From Candidatus Krumholzibacteriota bacterium (GTDB taxonomy: Bacteria; Krumholzibacteriota; Krumholzibacteriia; Krumholzibacteriales; Krumholzibacteriaceae): a stretch of 34,744 bases of DNA. The notes beneath the pieces are model-generated. The model was not told the origin of the DNA and made no database searches. It worked only from the letters and a program-made list of their open reading frames with translations. Every line of letters begins with the position of its first letter. Within the stretch, counting starts at the first letter, position 1. The stretch lies in the NCBI GenBank assembly GCA_016931295.1, contig JAFGEZ010000004.1, positions 1-34,744 of the forward strand, in the 5' to 3' direction. This document shows, one piece after another, positions 21,739 to 29,709 of this stretch. Both the position numbers and the translations under genes were made by a program.

Positions 21739-21822
21739 GGCCGGGTGCCGCCTCCTAAATCAAATGGTCGGCCTTCAAGGGGGTAAGGTGATCTTAAGGT
21801 TGGGATACCGGGGCACCCGGCC
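21739..21822. repeat. 84-base element closed by a perfect 11-bp inverted repeat
   Basis: GGCCGGGTGCC (21739-21749) and GGCACCCGGCC (21812-21822) are exact inverted copies flanking 62 bases of lower GC content that contain further short complementary stretches (CCTT and AAGG). It is followed on the plus strand by GTTTTCC. It lies between two convergent gene ends and could be a branched terminator, a structured RNA, or a small inverted-repeat element. No target-site duplication is visible. Confidence 0.5.
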
Positions 21823-21873
21823 GTTTTCCGCTTTCCTCGCCTCCGCCGCGTTCCGCTGACCGAAGCGCCGCTC

Positions 21874-22875
21874 TCACCGCAGATCGAGGACGGCCGCCCC
21901 CGAGATCCGGCTTTCCTTCACGAGCAGCAGGGCCTCGTTCGCCGCCTCGAGCGGAAAGAGCGTCGTGTTGGTGCGGATTGGTATCGCCTCGGCGAGGGCG
22001 ATCAGTTCCCGCCCGTCGCGGCGCGTGGCGTTCGCCACGCTCCGGAGGATCTTCTCGTGGTAGAGGTGCCGCTCGTATTCCATCGCGGGGATCGCCGTCA
22101 TCGTGATTCCCGCCAGCGTCACCGTGCCGCCGTGGGCGACCCGCTCGAGGGCCGCCGGCACGAGCTCCCCGGCAGGGGCGAAGACGATCGAGGCCGCCGG
22201 CGGTTCGGGCGGCTCGTCGGCCGCCGTACCCGTCCACTCGGCGCCGAGGGACCCGGCGTGCTTCCGGTGGGCCTCGGCGCGGGTGAATACGAAGACGCGG
22301 CAGTTCCAGTGGCGCGCGATCTGTATCGAGACGTGCGCGCTCGCGCCGAAGCCGTACAGACCGAGGGTTTCTCCCGGCCGGATCCCGGAAAGACGCAGCG
22401 CCCGGAACCCGATGATCCCCGCGCAGAGGAGCGGGGCGAGGTCGCGGTCCGGGAAATCCGCCGGGAGGGGATAGACGAAGCCGGCGGGGAGGCACACGTA
22501 CTCCGCGTAGCCGCCGTCGACGTCCCGCCCGGTGAAGCGGGCGTCGCGGCAGAGGTTCTCCCGGCCGCTCCGGCAGAAGGCGCAGGAGCCGCAGCTTTGA
22601 TTCAGCCAGGCCGCGCCCACCCGTTCCCCCGCCGCGGGGCGCTCGACCCCGGGGCCGGCGCGCTCGACCTGCCCGACGATCTGGTGCCCCGGCACGACCG
22701 TGCTGCGGGCCGGGGGCAGGTCCCCCTCGATCTCGTGCAGATCGGTGCGGCAGATCCCGCACATCGAGACGCGGACGAGCACCTCCCCCGGGCCGGGCTC
22801 CGGCACGGGGAGATCGCGCAGCACGAGGGGTTCCGTCTCGATCGGTCCCCGCCGTTCGAGCACCATCGCCTTCAT
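21874..22875 (-). CDS. Zinc-dependent alcohol dehydrogenase (MDR family)
   Basis: This 333-residue oxidoreductase interconverts an alcohol and aldehyde/ketone with NAD(P). Catalytic zinc ligands are Cys42 (GICRTDLH), His64 (PGHQIVG) and Cys151 (APLLCAG). The structural zinc site is Cys95/98/101/109 in CGSCAFCRSGRENLC. The Rossmann glycine motif is YGFGASAHV. The residue after His64 is Gln instead of the more common Glu. The start ATG at 22875 is supported by AGGAGG about ten bases upstream; the longer open frame beyond it is not family-like. It diverges from the corrinoid operon, but a functional link is not demonstrated. Confidence 0.92.
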   Translation of the reverse strand: MKAMVLERRGPIETEPLVLRDLPVPEPGPGEVLVRVSMCGICRTDLHEIEGDLPPARSTVVPGHQIVGQVERAGPGVERPAAGERVGAAWLNQSCGSCAFCRSGRENLCRDARFTGRDVDGGYAEYVCLPAGFVYPLPADFPDRDLAPLLCAGIIGFRALRLSGIRPGETLGLYGFGASAHVSIQIARHWNCRVFVFTRAEAHRKHAGSLGAEWTGTAADEPPEPPAASIVFAPAGELVPAALERVAHGGTVTLAGITMTAIPAMEYERHLYHEKILRSVANATRRDGRELIALAEAIPIRTNTTLFPLEAANEALLLVKESRISGAAVLDLR

Positions 22876-22996
22876 TTTTTCGAGCCTCCTCTCTCCCCGA
22901 AACGGATTTCGGGACCGCCTCATGTCATACCACACCGGAGGCGCGGTTGAAAAGAGCCGGCCCGGTTTCGGCTTTCCGGGCGCCACCCGTTCGTCG

Positions 22997-23002
22997 TATA
23001 CT
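22997..23002 (+). promoter_or_regulatory. Putative -10 element of the corrinoid methyltransferase operon
   Basis: TATACT occurs 42 bases before the corrinoid protein start. The corresponding -35 region (TTTCCG near 22973) is weak, which suggests either modest expression or an activator. No B12-box or cobalamin riboswitch was recognised in the 168-base divergent gap. Confidence 0.45.
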
Positions 23003-23043
23003 GGAGAGGCCGCGCACGGACGCGGCGAACGAAAGGAAGGCGG

Positions 23044-23697
23044 ATGCCGGTGTTTCTCGACGAATGCGCGGCGGCCGTTCTCGCCGGCGACGGCGACGCG
23101 GCCGCCTCCCTCGCGCGGCGCGCCCTCGAGGAGGGGCGGCCGCTCATGGAGACGATCGACGACGGGTTCATCCGCGGGATCCGCGACGTCGGCAGGCTCT
23201 GGGAGGAGGGCGAGCTCTTTCTCCCCGAGCTGGTCATGGGCGCCGAGGCGATGAAGAGGGCGATGGCCGTCCTGGTTCCCGCCCTCGGCGGAAAGGCGGC
23301 GGCCGATCCGGGAAAGGCGGTCGTCATCGGGACGATCGAGGGGGACATCCACGACATCGGCAAGACGCTCGTCGCCACGATGCTCTCGGCGAACGGGTAC
23401 GCGGTCGTCGATCTCGGCGCCGACGTTCCCGCCGCGCGCTTCGCCGACGAGGCCGCGGCGACGGGCGCGCGGGTCGTCTGCGTGTCGGCGCTCCTGACGA
23501 CGACGATGGCCGGGCAGCGGGCGGTCGTCGAGGAGCTCGTCCGGCGGGGACTGCGCGAGACGGTGCGCGTCGTCGTGGGCGGGGCGCCGGTGAGCGCGGA
23601 CTGGGCGCGGGAGATCGGGGCGGACGGCTACGCGCCGGACGCCGTCGCCGCCGTCGACCTGCTCGACCGTCTCGGCGAAGGGGAAAGGCGGTCATGA
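23044..23697 (+). CDS. Corrinoid (B12-binding) methyltransferase protein
   Basis: This 217-residue protein carries the methyl group on a cobalamin cofactor. Residues 1-85 form the helical cap domain (LWEEGELFLPELVMGAEAM). Residues about 90-210 form the B12-binding Rossmann domain with the base-off motif DIHDIGKT (Asp101, His103, Gly106), SALLTTTM and VVGGAPVS. It matches the MtbC/MttC/MtgC type of stand-alone corrinoid protein and the corresponding modules of MetH. AAAGGAAGG precedes the ATG. Its stop overlaps the next start (ATGA), so it is the first gene of a coupled four-gene operon. Confidence 0.95.
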   Translation: MPVFLDECAAAVLAGDGDAAASLARRALEEGRPLMETIDDGFIRGIRDVGRLWEEGELFLPELVMGAEAMKRAMAVLVPALGGKAAADPGKAVVIGTIEGDIHDIGKTLVATMLSANGYAVVDLGADVPAARFADEAAATGARVVCVSALLTTTMAGQRAVVEELVRRGLRETVRVVVGGAPVSADWAREIGADGYAPDAVAAVDLLDRLGEGERRS

Positions 23698-24596
23698 CGA
23701 AGCGCGCGCACGGCTTCCTCGAGACGGTTTGCCGCAAGGTCGTCCTCTTCGACGGCGGGATGGGATCGATGCTCATCGCCGCCGGGCTCCGCGACGGGGA
23801 CGTGCCCGAGGCGTGGACGCTCGAGCGGCCGGACGAGGTCGCGGCCGTCCACGCCGCCTACCTCGACGCGGGCGCGGAGGTCGTCCAGACGAACACGTTC
23901 GGCGCGACGCGGCTCAAGCTCGGCCGGTCGGACGCGGGGCGCCTCCTCGACGTCGACGAGGTCAACGAGCGGGCGGCGGCGCTCGCGCGCGAGGCGGTCG
24001 GCGCGCGGGGCGGCGGCCGGTTCGTCGCCGGGGACATCGGTCCCACCGGTCTCTTCTTCCCCCCCGTCGGGGAACTGACCGAGGAGGCCGCGTACGCGGC
24101 ATTCCGGGAACAGGCGGCCGCCCTCGAACGCGGCGGCGTCGACCTCTTCCTCGTCGAGACGATGTACGACGTGCGGGAGGCCCGGGCGGCGCTGCGGGCC
24201 GCGCGGGCCGTCTCCGGCCGTCCCGTCGTCGTCGAGGCCACGTTCGAGCGGAAGCCGCGCGGCTTCTTCACCCTCGTCGGCGACACGCCGGAACGGGCCG
24301 TCGAGGTCCTCGGCGACGCGGACATGCTCGGCGCGAACTGCACCCTGTCCTCCCCGGAGATGCCCGACCTCGTCTCCCGGATGCGGGAGCTCACCGATCT
24401 GCCGCTCCTCTTCCAGCCGAACGCGGGCAATCCCGAGATGGAGCGCGGACGGCCGGTCTACCGGCAGACGCCCGCCGCCTTCGCGGACGACATCGTCGAG
24501 ATCATCCGGCGCGGCGCCGGCGCCGTCGGCGGCTGCTGCGGGACCGATCCGCGGTTCATCCGGGAGATCCACGACCGGCTGACGCACGGCAGCTGA
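23694..24596 (+). CDS. Homocysteine S-methyltransferase family protein
   Basis: This 300-residue TIM-barrel enzyme corresponds to the homocysteine-binding module of methionine synthase (or BHMT). The N-terminal LFDGGMGSMLIAAGL and the QTNTFGATRLKL motif are characteristic. Zinc-binding cysteines are Cys216 in GANCT and Cys281/Cys282 in GGCCGTDP. It would deliver a methyl group from the adjacent corrinoid protein to homocysteine, giving methionine, although a different thiol acceptor is possible. The start overlaps the corrinoid protein stop. The ATG at 23694 is used even though the frame is open far upstream. Confidence 0.92.
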   Translation: MTKRAHGFLETVCRKVVLFDGGMGSMLIAAGLRDGDVPEAWTLERPDEVAAVHAAYLDAGAEVVQTNTFGATRLKLGRSDAGRLLDVDEVNERAAALAREAVGARGGGRFVAGDIGPTGLFFPPVGELTEEAAYAAFREQAAALERGGVDLFLVETMYDVREARAALRAARAVSGRPVVVEATFERKPRGFFTLVGDTPERAVEVLGDADMLGANCTLSSPEMPDLVSRMRELTDLPLLFQPNAGNPEMERGRPVYRQTPAAFADDIVEIIRRGAGAVGGCCGTDPRFIREIHDRLTHGS

Positions 24597-24626
24597 ACAA
24601 GCCGCCGCGCCGGGGAAGGGAGTTTG

Positions 24627-25283
24627 ATGGAGCCTGTCATCGAGCGGTCCTTCACCGTCGACATGCCGCGGGAAGAGCTCCTGCGCCTGCTCGGCAGGCG
24701 GCCGGAGACGGCCGGGGCCCCGGGACGGCGTCTCGAAGCCGCCCTCGACGAGGCGATCGAGGAGGCCGGCAGACTCGTCGAGACGGCCGGGATCTGGACG
24801 ATCCTCCCCGGATCGGCGCTCGAACACCCTCCCTTCGCCGGCCTCGAACGCATGGCCGTCTGCGTCTGCTCGATCGGCCCGCGGCTCGAGGATCGCGTGG
24901 CCGAGCTGACGGCCGGCGACGAGCTGCTCCGCGCCGTCGTCCTCGACGCGGCGGGCTCGACGGCCGCCGAGGCGGCGGCCGGGCACATGGACCGGACGAT
25001 CGCGGCCGTCGCGGCCGAGACGGGACTCGGCACCTCCTGCCGGGCGAGCCCCGGCTACGGCGACTGGCCGGTCGAGGGGCAGGCGGCCCTCTTCCGCGTC
25101 CTTCCCGCCGGACGGATCGGCGTGCGCCTCTCCTCCGGCGGCATGATGATCCCCCGCAAATCGGTCTCCTTCGCGATGCACGTCGCCCGCGATCCGGCGC
25201 GACTCCGGAGCGAGAACTCCTGCGAGAACTGCGACCGCGACGATTGCCCGGGCCGCTCGGAAAACGGGGGCAAGGCCCGATGA
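24627..25283 (+). CDS. Methionine synthase activation-domain protein (corrinoid reactivation)
   Basis: This 218-residue protein matches the B12-dependent methionine synthase activation domain, which binds S-adenosylmethionine and reductively remethylates oxidised cob(II)alamin. The signature RASPGYGDWPVEGQ (139-152) and the GGMMIPRKSVSF motif are intact. A C-terminal CxxCx4C cluster (Cys199, Cys202, Cys207) could be a metal site. GAAGGGAG precedes the ATG; a TTG codon lies one codon upstream. It is the free-standing version of the last MetH domain and sits between the two methyltransferases of the operon, overlapping the next start (ATGA). Confidence 0.9.
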   Translation: MEPVIERSFTVDMPREELLRLLGRRPETAGAPGRRLEAALDEAIEEAGRLVETAGIWTILPGSALEHPPFAGLERMAVCVCSIGPRLEDRVAELTAGDELLRAVVLDAAGSTAAEAAAGHMDRTIAAVAAETGLGTSCRASPGYGDWPVEGQAALFRVLPAGRIGVRLSSGGMMIPRKSVSFAMHVARDPARLRSENSCENCDRDDCPGRSENGGKAR

Positions 25284-26749
25284 CCCGCACGCCCCTCGTC
25301 CGCTGGTTCGACGACGCGGATCGCGAACGGATCGTCGTGGAGGCGATCGCGATCCTCGAGGAGACGGGCGTCGCCGTCGAGCACGACGAAGCCCTCGCGC
25401 TCCTCGACGGCGCCGGCGCGCGGATCGAAGGCGGGCGCGTCCGGGTGCCGGCCGCGCTCGTCGAGCGCTCGCTCGAAACGGCCCCCGGCAGCGTCCTGCT
25501 CTGGAGCCGGGGCCCGGCGGGGGCGTCGTCGCCCGCCGCGGAGCTCGGCGGCGGCGAACTCTTCTTCACGCCGGGCTCGGCGGCCTTGCGCGTGCTCGAC
25601 CACGGCCGGGGCGGGGCGCGGCCGCCCGCGACGGCCGACCTCGCGCGGTTCGCCCGACTCACCGACGCCCTCGCGAACGTGGCCGTGCAGAGCACCTGCC
25701 TCGTGCCGGCCGACGTCCCCGCGGAGACGGCGGACCGGTACCGCCTGGCGATCGCCCTCGCCTGCGGCGCCAAGCCGGTCGTGACCGGCACCTTCCGGGA
25801 GGACTCCTTTCCCCTCATGCTCGACATGCTCGTCGCCGCGGCCGGCGGCGAGGAGCGGTTGCGCAAGCGGCCGATCGCCGTCTTCGACTGCTGTCCCACC
25901 TCGCCGCTGCACTGGAGCGGCCTCACCGCGGGGGCGCTCCTCGACTGCGCCCGCGCCGGCGTCCCGGCCGAGATCGTCGCGATGCCGATGACGGGGGCCA
26001 CCGCGCCGGCGACCCTCGCCGCCGCCGTCGCCCAGCACTGCGCCGAGGTTTTGAGCGGCGTCGTCATCCACCAGCTCGCCGCCCCCGGCGGGCCCGTCGT
26101 CTACGGCGGGTCCCCCGCGGCCTTCGACATGCGGCACGGGACGACGCCGATGGGGGCCGTCGAGACGATGATGCTCGACGGGGCGAACGCGGAGATCGGC
26201 CGCCGACTCGGTCTTCCCGTCCACGCCTACATCGCGCTCAGCGACGCGAAGCTCGTCGATTACCAGGGGGGGTTCGAGACGGGGATGGGGGCGGCGATCG
26301 CGGCCCTCTCGAGCGTCGATCTCGCCGCCGGACCGGGGATGCTCGATTTCGAATCCTGCCAGAGTCCCGAGAAGCTCCTGCTCGACAACGAGATCTGCGG
26401 GATGGCCCGGCGGTTGCGGGCGGGGATCGCCCTGCGGGAGGAGCCGCTCGCCCGGACGGTCGTCGCGGAGGGGACCCTGCGCGGCGATTTCCTCTCCCTT
26501 TCGCACACGGCACGGTGGTTCCGCGCGGAGACCTTCTTCCCCGGCCGCCTCGTCGATCGCCTTCCCTGGGAGCGCTGGAAAAAGGAGGGGGGGCAGGACG
26601 CCGCCGCGCGCGCCGCGAGCGAGGCAGAACGGATCCTCGCCGAAGCGCCGCCGCCGGCGATCGATCCGGCCGTCGTGAGGCATCTCCGGGAGGCGGCGGC
26701 GGCGGACCTCCGCGCGGCGGGGATGGATCGGATACCGGACTGGTACTGA
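25280..26749 (+). CDS. MttB-family (non-pyrrolysine) methyltransferase
   Basis: This 489-residue protein belongs to the trimethylamine methyltransferase (MttB/COG5598) superfamily, corrinoid-dependent enzymes that demethylate quaternary or tertiary amines. Family features include the N-terminal EEAIAILEETGVAVEHDEAL-like region, the GSAALRVLD strand, TGATAPATLAAAVAQ, and ALSDAKLVDYQGGFETGMGA. No in-frame amber codon is present. Lys324 lies in the segment where I expect the pyrrolysine of true MttB, so this is the MtgB/MtpB-like class acting on compounds such as glycine betaine or related betaines. The true substrate is unknown. It is the last gene of the coupled operon. Its acceptor is probably the corrinoid protein encoded at 23044-23697. 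Confidence 0.88.
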   Translation: MTRTPLVRWFDDADRERIVVEAIAILEETGVAVEHDEALALLDGAGARIEGGRVRVPAALVERSLETAPGSVLLWSRGPAGASSPAAELGGGELFFTPGSAALRVLDHGRGGARPPATADLARFARLTDALANVAVQSTCLVPADVPAETADRYRLAIALACGAKPVVTGTFREDSFPLMLDMLVAAAGGEERLRKRPIAVFDCCPTSPLHWSGLTAGALLDCARAGVPAEIVAMPMTGATAPATLAAAVAQHCAEVLSGVVIHQLAAPGGPVVYGGSPAAFDMRHGTTPMGAVETMMLDGANAEIGRRLGLPVHAYIALSDAKLVDYQGGFETGMGAAIAALSSVDLAAGPGMLDFESCQSPEKLLLDNEICGMARRLRAGIALREEPLARTVVAEGTLRGDFLSLSHTARWFRAETFFPGRLVDRLPWERWKKEGGQDAAARAASEAERILAEAPPPAIDPAVVRHLREAAAADLRAAGMDRIPDWY

Positions 26750-26773
26750 TTTGTTGCCGCCCGCCACGAAGAA

Positions 26774-26801
26774 ACGCCCCCCGGCCCGCGCCGGGGGGCG
26801 T
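26774..26801 (-). terminator. Rho-independent-like terminator between convergent genes
   Basis: A perfect 12-bp stem ACGCCCCCCGGC/GCCGGGGGGCGT with a four-base loop lies between the convergent MttB-family and porin genes. Reading the minus strand, it is followed by TTTCTTC, so it best serves the porin gene, but it may act in both directions. Confidence 0.7.
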
Positions 26802-26828
26802 CGTCGTATCGGATCCGCCGACCCCGCG

Positions 26829-28040
26829 CTATTTGATCGCGGCCTTGATGGCGAACTGGACGCGGACGTTGTCCATCGTCTCCTCGGAGACGATTTCCGC
26901 GCCCTCCTTCGTCATCCAGTCGGTCTGCATGTACTGCACCTCGAGGATGCCGGTGACGGTTCCGGTGATCGCGTAGAAGACGTTCCCCCAGGCCACCATG
27001 TTCCGGTCGCGCAGCGACTCCTCGTCGCCGTCGGGCACGGTGAAGTCGCCGTCGTCGGGATCCTCGAAGGCATAGCCGGCGTGCAGGGCGACCCGGTCGA
27101 CCGGCGTCACGGCGAGCATTCCCCAGCCCCCCGTCGAGCCGAGGGCGTCGCCCGCCGGGGAGACGCCCTGCAGGACGCCGCCGAAATAGGTCTGGAGGTT
27201 CTCGCCGACGAAGAACTCGCCCAGGAGCGAGATCCGCGGCGTCAGGGTGACGGCGAGATCGGCGTTCGCCGACCACGAATCGGTGGTTTCCCCGTCATCC
27301 TCGCCCCAGGCCTCCTGCCCGTAATGCCCCGAGACGCCGAGGGCGATCTTTCCCTCGTCGCCGAGGTTGAACGCGAGGCCGAGGCGCCCCTGCATCGTCG
27401 GCAGCGCGGCGTCGGCGCCGTCGTCCACGCCGTCGCCGTCGACGTCGTTGCCGATCGTCCGCGTCGCCGCCACGTCGAGGGTGACGTCGGCCGCCTCGCC
27501 GAGCGATCCCCAGGTGGAGAGCCGCAGCTGCGGGCGGCGGTAGCCGATGTTCCCCTGCCCCCACGCGACGCTGTAGTTGACCGTCTTCGGGTTCAGCGGG
27601 GAGATGACGTCCCAGGTCTGCCCGGCGGTGAGGGCGATCCGCTCCCAGGCGAGGCGCACGTAGGCGTGGCGGAGAAGGAGCCCGGCCTTGTTCTCCCCGG
27701 CTCCGGCCCCGAAGAAATCGTACTCGATCTTCGCCGTCGTTTTGACCTCCTCGGCCTTCCAGCGGAAGTCGAAGCCGAGCCGGCTCTCGCGGCTCGTGAT
27801 GTACATCCGGTCGTCGTCCACGGCGGCGTACGGGACGTAGACGACGTAGTTCCCGGGATAGGTGGCCGCCTTCTCCCAGGCGATGTCCGTCTTGAGGTAG
27901 CCCCCGAAGCCGAAGGAATAGCCGTGGGGAAGCCAGCCGCAGTCGTGGTCTTCGCCGCCGCCGCCCGTCTCGCCGGCGGAACCCGCCGCCGGGGCGAGGA
28001 GGAAAAGAAGGGCGAGCGCGATCGTCGTTGTCCGTTTCAT
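26829..28040 (-). CDS. Outer-membrane porin-like beta-barrel protein
   Basis: This 403-residue protein has a signal peptide (residues 1 to about 22) and then a series of amphipathic beta-strands with many aromatic residues, for example YSFGFGGYLKTDIAW, SRLGFDFRW, AYVRLAWERIALTAGQTWD. It closes with a barrel-like C-terminal strand (VRVQFAIKAAIK). This style matches trimeric porins of the DcaP/uncharacterised-porin type. A short acidic insertion with DVDGDGVDDGAD (near residue 200) is a possible external calcium loop. AAGGAG precedes the ATG. Substrate unknown. It is encoded alone between terminators and has its own promoter. Confidence 0.75.
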   Translation of the reverse strand: MKRTTTIALALLFLLAPAAGSAGETGGGGEDHDCGWLPHGYSFGFGGYLKTDIAWEKAATYPGNYVVYVPYAAVDDDRMYITSRESRLGFDFRWKAEEVKTTAKIEYDFFGAGAGENKAGLLLRHAYVRLAWERIALTAGQTWDVISPLNPKTVNYSVAWGQGNIGYRRPQLRLSTWGSLGEAADVTLDVAATRTIGNDVDGDGVDDGADAALPTMQGRLGLAFNLGDEGKIALGVSGHYGQEAWGEDDGETTDSWSANADLAVTLTPRISLLGEFFVGENLQTYFGGVLQGVSPAGDALGSTGGWGMLAVTPVDRVALHAGYAFEDPDDGDFTVPDGDEESLRDRNMVAWGNVFYAITGTVTGILEVQYMQTDWMTKEGAEIVSEETMDNVRVQFAIKAAIK

Positions 28041-28099
28041 CGATGTCTCCTTGTCGAAATTTCTCGCGCGGCCCCACCGCGGAGCCGCGCGTTCCCACA

Positions 28100-28129
28100 G
28101 GTGTACGGGAGGGGAGGGGCCGCTGTCAA
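28100..28129 (-). promoter_or_regulatory. Putative promoter of the porin-like gene
   Basis: On the minus strand a perfect TTGACA (28124-28129) is followed after 18 bases by TACACC (28100-28105), about 60 bases before the start. The -10 is weak, so regulation by an activator is possible. Confidence 0.45.
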
Positions 28130-28214
28130 CGGCAAAGGGCCGGCGGGGTCGGCGCGGGGAGGGCGGAGGACGGTCGGCGGGGACCGGGCATGCTTCCCGG
28201 GGGACGCGGAACGG

Positions 28215-29123
28215 TCAGCCGATCGCGATCATGCGGCGGATGGCCCGCTCCGCCTTCGCCGCGATCGCCGGCGGCACGACGATCCGCGGGGAGAGGGACT
28301 CGAGCGAGGCCAGGATCTTTTCGGGCGTGATCTTCTTCATGTTCGCGCAGAGGGCCGACGGGGAGAGGGGGATGAAGGTCTTGCCGGGAAAGAGCGTCTC
28401 GAGCCGGTAGCACATGCCGGCCTCGGTGCCGATGACGAAGGTGCCCGCGTCGCTCTCGGCGGCGTACCGGATCATGCCCCCCGTTCCGAGCACCGCGTCC
28501 GCCTCGGCGACGATCGCATCGTCTGCCTCGGGATGGACGAGGAGGCGGGCGCCGGGGTGCGCCCGTCGCAGCTCGCGGACCCGCTCGACGGAGAAGCGCT
28601 GGTGCGTGGGGCAGTAGCCGTCCCAGAGGATCATCTCGCGCCCCGTTCGGGCGGCGACCCAGCGGCCGAGATGGCAGTCGGGGCCGAAGATGATCGGCCG
28701 GCCGGGCTCGATCGAGGCGACGACCGCCTCCGCGTTGGCCGAGGTGCAGCAGCAGTCGGTGAGCGCCTTGACCTCGGCGGTGGAATTCACGTACATCACG
28801 ACGGCCGCGTCGGGATGCTTCCTCTTGAGGCCGGCGAGATCGTCGGCGTCGATCATGTCGGCCATCGGGCAGCCGGCCGAGGGTTCCGGGAGGAGCACGG
28901 TCTTGCCGGGGGCGAGGATCGAGGCCGTCTCGGCCATGAAGTGCACGCCGCAGAAGACGATGACCGGGTCGGGAAGGCTGGCGGCGGTGCGGCTGAGGTC
29001 GAGGGAGTCGCCGAGATGGTCGGCGATGTCCTGGATCGCCGGGGGCTGGTAGTTGTGGGCGAGGATGACGGCGCCCCGCTCTTTTTTCAGACGGGCGATC
29101 GGGCCGGCGGGATTCTCACGCAT
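28215..29123 (-). CDS. nadA: Quinolinate synthase A
   Basis: This 302-residue 4Fe-4S enzyme condenses iminoaspartate with dihydroxyacetone phosphate to quinolinate in NAD biosynthesis. The three likely cluster ligands are Cys85 (SAGCPMADMI), Cys171 (DGYCPTHQ) and Cys259 (LCANMKKI), spaced as in characterised NadA proteins. The N-terminal AHNYQPPAIQDIADHLGDS and the TGGMI segment are family signatures. It overlaps the nifU-like gene by eight bases, making it the last gene of the nifS-nifU-nadA operon. No nadB or nadC is present in the window. Confidence 0.96.
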   Translation of the reverse strand: MRENPAGPIARLKKERGAVILAHNYQPPAIQDIADHLGDSLDLSRTAASLPDPVIVFCGVHFMAETASILAPGKTVLLPEPSAGCPMADMIDADDLAGLKRKHPDAAVVMYVNSTAEVKALTDCCCTSANAEAVVASIEPGRPIIFGPDCHLGRWVAARTGREMILWDGYCPTHQRFSVERVRELRRAHPGARLLVHPEADDAIVAEADAVLGTGGMIRYAAESDAGTFVIGTEAGMCYRLETLFPGKTFIPLSPSALCANMKKITPEKILASLESLSPRIVVPPAIAAKAERAIRRMIAIG

Positions 29124-29709
29124 CGCCGGGCCGGTCCTTCGCGTTCCCCGCCGCGTCGAGCCCGGCGCCGCAGTGCGGGCAGACCGACAGATCCGCCGAG
29201 ACGATCTTGCCGCAGGAGGAGCACGGCCTGAGGATGCACTTGCACTTCCGGCAGTAGGGCTGTTCGTCCTCCACGGACTCCTCGCAGACGGGGCACCGCT
29301 CCAGCTCGCGCGCGGGCGACGGCGGAGCCGGCTCGCCCGACTGGCGGGCCAGGTAATCCTCGATGGCCGCGTGCAGGGCGTCGGCGCCGAGGTTCGAGCA
29401 GTGCAGCTTCTGCGTGGGCAGGCCGCCCAGCTCCTCGGCGACCATCTCGTTGGTGATCTCCATCGCCTCGGCGATGGTCTTTCCGATCGCCATCTCGCTC
29501 ACCATGCTCGAGACGGCGATCGCCGCGCCGCAGCCGAAGGTCTTGAACCGCACGTCGGCGATCCGACCGTCCTCGACCTTGATCGCGAAGGTCATCATGT
29601 CCCCGCACACCGGATTGCCGACCTCGCCGACGCCGTCCGGATCGGCGATGTCGCCGACGTTGCGCGGATTCATGAAGTGGTCCATCACCTTGTCACTGTA
29701 CATCGGCAT
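29116..29709 (-). CDS. IscU/NifU-type Fe-S scaffold fused to a double zinc ribbon
   Basis: This 197-residue protein has an N-terminal IscU/NifU scaffold domain (residues 1-122) with all three cluster cysteines, Cys35 (NPVCGD), Cys60 (FGCGAA) and Cys104 (LHCSNLG). Asp37 is also present. After a Pro-rich linker, two CxxC-x10-CxxC zinc ribbons follow (Cys139/142/153/156 and Cys163/166/177/180). The lack of an LPPVK motif is notable and fits NifU rather than HscA-dependent IscU. Start codons at 29709 and 29703 are both possible; both overlap the upstream nifS-like gene. It presumably assembles clusters for NadA and possibly other clients. Confidence 0.9.
   Translation of the reverse strand: MPMYSDKVMDHFMNPRNVGDIADPDGVGEVGNPVCGDMMTFAIKVEDGRIADVRFKTFGCGAAIAVSSMVSEMAIGKTIAEAMEITNEMVAEELGGLPTQKLHCSNLGADALHAAIEDYLARQSGEPAPPSPARELERCPVCEESVEDEQPYCRKCKCILRPCSSCGKIVSADLSVCPHCGAGLDAAGNAKDRPGDA

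Noticed and set aside
22876-23043. Cobalamin riboswitch before the corrinoid operon
   Set aside because: The gap is short and no B12-box was recognised.
25280-26749. Pyrrolysine-containing MttB
   Set aside because: There is no in-frame amber codon; the protein is full length, with Lys324 in the segment where pyrrolysine is expected.
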